A DNA stretch of 64,000 nt from Mesobacillus subterraneus (GTDB lineage Bacteria > Bacillota > Bacilli > Bacillales > Cytobacillaceae), in NCBI RefSeq assembly GCF_020524355.2, contig NZ_CP129019.1, positions 3,472,001 to 3,536,000 of the forward strand. Direction: 5' to 3'. Position 1 is the stretch's first letter. Every line of letters begins with the position of its first letter. Both the position numbers and the translations under genes were made by a program. Of this stretch, positions 63,211-64,000 are shown piece by piece. Under the pieces are notes generated by a model. It searched no databases, was not told the origin of the DNA, and saw nothing but the letters and a program-made list of their open reading frames with translations.

Positions 63211-64000
63211 CTATAAAAAGAACACCAAAATCTGTGATGCTACCGCAACTGATATCAGCGCAAATGGATAAGCAGCTGCATATGCAATTGCCGGGTCTTC
63301 GGAATCCATCAACTGGTTGGTGGCTCCGAGTCCTGGTGTACTTGTCATTCCGCCGCACAATGCGCCTAATGAGTGAATGATGCTGAGTCGAAAAATCTTT
63401 CTTGCGATGAAAAAGCCTGCTACTACTGGCAGGATTGTAATAATCGCGCCGCCGATGACAAGATTGAAGCCTTCCTGCTGGATGACCTGAACAATGCCTT
63501 TTCCAGCTGTCGTACCAGCTCCGGCAAGGAATAGGACCAGTCCGATATCGCGGATGACCTGGTTTGATGGCTGGTAATAGCGCGCATGAATTGGACCGAG
63601 TTTACCAAAGTGACCGATGATTAAAGCGATGAACAACGGTCCGCCGGCAACGCCGAATGTAATCGTGCCGAGCTTAGGAAAATGAAAAGGAATCATGCCC
63701 GCGAGCACACCGAGTAGCAGCACTAAGCTCAGAGACAAGATATGGATATTCGTAACTGCCAGTTTCTTTCTGCTAAACAGCTTTTCTACATCATCCAAAC
63801 GGTCTTCACTGCTCACAAGCGTCAGGACATCACCGCGCTCTAGCCGCCATTTCGCATTCTGGTTGAATTCAAAACCGCCGCGTTCAATCCTCGTGACCGT
63901 CACACCGTAGGTACGCCTTAATTCAAGTTCCCTGATCGTCTTCCCAATCAGTTCCAGTGAATCGACGGTGACCTTGCGAAGCTCTACATTATCTTGATTC
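63211..64000 (-). CDS. AspT/YidE-type transporter (partial, C-terminal half)
   Basis: Runs off the right edge; 263 codons visible. An RCK_C (TrkA-C) domain (TVDSLELIGKTIRELELRRT, GDVLTLVSSEDRLDDVEKLF) is followed by a six-helix membrane half with GGPLFIALIIGHFGKLGPI and LGALCGGMTSTPGLGATNQ. This is the aspartate:alanine antiporter (AspT/YidE/YbjL) fold. Substrate not known. Confidence 0.88.
   Translation of the reverse strand, partial: NQDNVELRKVTVDSLELIGKTIRELELRRTYGVTVTRIERGGFEFNQNAKWRLERGDVLTLVSSEDRLDDVEKLFSRKKLAVTNIHILSLSLVLLLGVLAGMIPFHFPKLGTITFGVAGGPLFIALIIGHFGKLGPIHARYYQPSNQVIRDIGLVLFLAGAGTTAGKGIVQVIQQEGFNLVIGGAIITILPVVAGFFIARKIFRLSIIHSLGALCGGMTSTPGLGATNQLMDSEDPAIAYAAAYPFALISVAVASQILVFFL

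Overview
The window is chromosomal DNA of a spore-former of the Bacillaceae (Bacillus, Mesobacillus or a relative). The evidence is moderate to low GC, strong AGGAGG-type ribosome binding sites with frequent TTG and GTG starts, and typical Bacillus loci: liaIH-liaFSR, a tapA-sipW-tasA type amyloid operon, ydaLMJ-like exopolysaccharide genes, sdaAB, InhA protease, a sigma-B type promoter, an S-box (SAM-I) riboswitch, and SinR-, Rex- and ArsR-type operators. No rRNA, tRNA, prophage, IS element or CRISPR array was seen.

Layout. 0-3 kb: the Lia cell-envelope stress system (LiaR, LiaS, LiaF, LiaH, LiaI). 3-10 kb: a LysM-CAP secreted protein, a sigma-B type stress protein, a chemoreceptor, and a Cys/Met-metabolism PLP enzyme. 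The enzyme's SAM riboswitch lies about 1.2 kb upstream, with a block of modular repeats in between. 10-18 kb: HEPN-like/CBS protein, YitT transporter, amidase, YfmL helicase, InhA metalloprotease and an M20 peptidase. 18.7-22.7 kb: the most unusual locus. It holds a 20-residue Cys-Trp-Trp-Cys peptide gene, a PqqD-like/M50 membrane protease, an HD-GYP protein and a histidine kinase whose membrane domain resembles that of the HD-GYP protein. 22.9-32 kb: SCP2 protein, ABC-2 exporter, exopolysaccharide genes (GH8-like, GT2, DUF2334) and a SulP transporter. 32-36 kb: amyloid matrix operon with an LPXTG-anchored member. 36-48 kb: acyl-CoA dehydrogenase/MerR, an M23 hydrolase, Rex- and CcpA-type sites before ldh and an EIIC-like membrane protein, serine dehydratase, diguanylate cyclase, ECF sigma/anti-sigma. 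48-55 kb: regulators, a HesB-like gene with an in-frame TGA, arsRBC, and a second ArsR island with small Cys-rich peptides and a YraQ/ArsP permease. 55-64 kb: CorC-like protein, a PAP2 remnant, flavodoxin, a 52-bp tandem array, MGMT, a giant GNAT fusion with its amidohydrolase neighbour, and an AspT-type transporter.

Two themes cut across the window. First, at least eight genes (liaS, inhA, the M50 protease, an ABC permease, a GT2, an M23 hydrolase, an isochorismatase-like gene and a CorC-like gene) are each split by one extra base, mostly in a homopolymer. One shared cause, uncorrected homopolymer sequencing error, is more likely than eight independent pseudogenes. These genes are listed at full length. 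Second, intergenic space is filled with several repeat types: structured modular repeats, four degenerate arrays with about 21-bp periodicity, a 45-bp array that copies the 3' end of arsC, and a 52-bp array next to MGMT.

The matrix genes look co-regulated: GTTCTYT (SinR-type) sites lie upstream of both the ydaL-like operon and the tapA-sipW-tasA operon. Cyclic-di-GMP enzymes (a GGDEF and an HD-GYP protein) are encoded in the same window.
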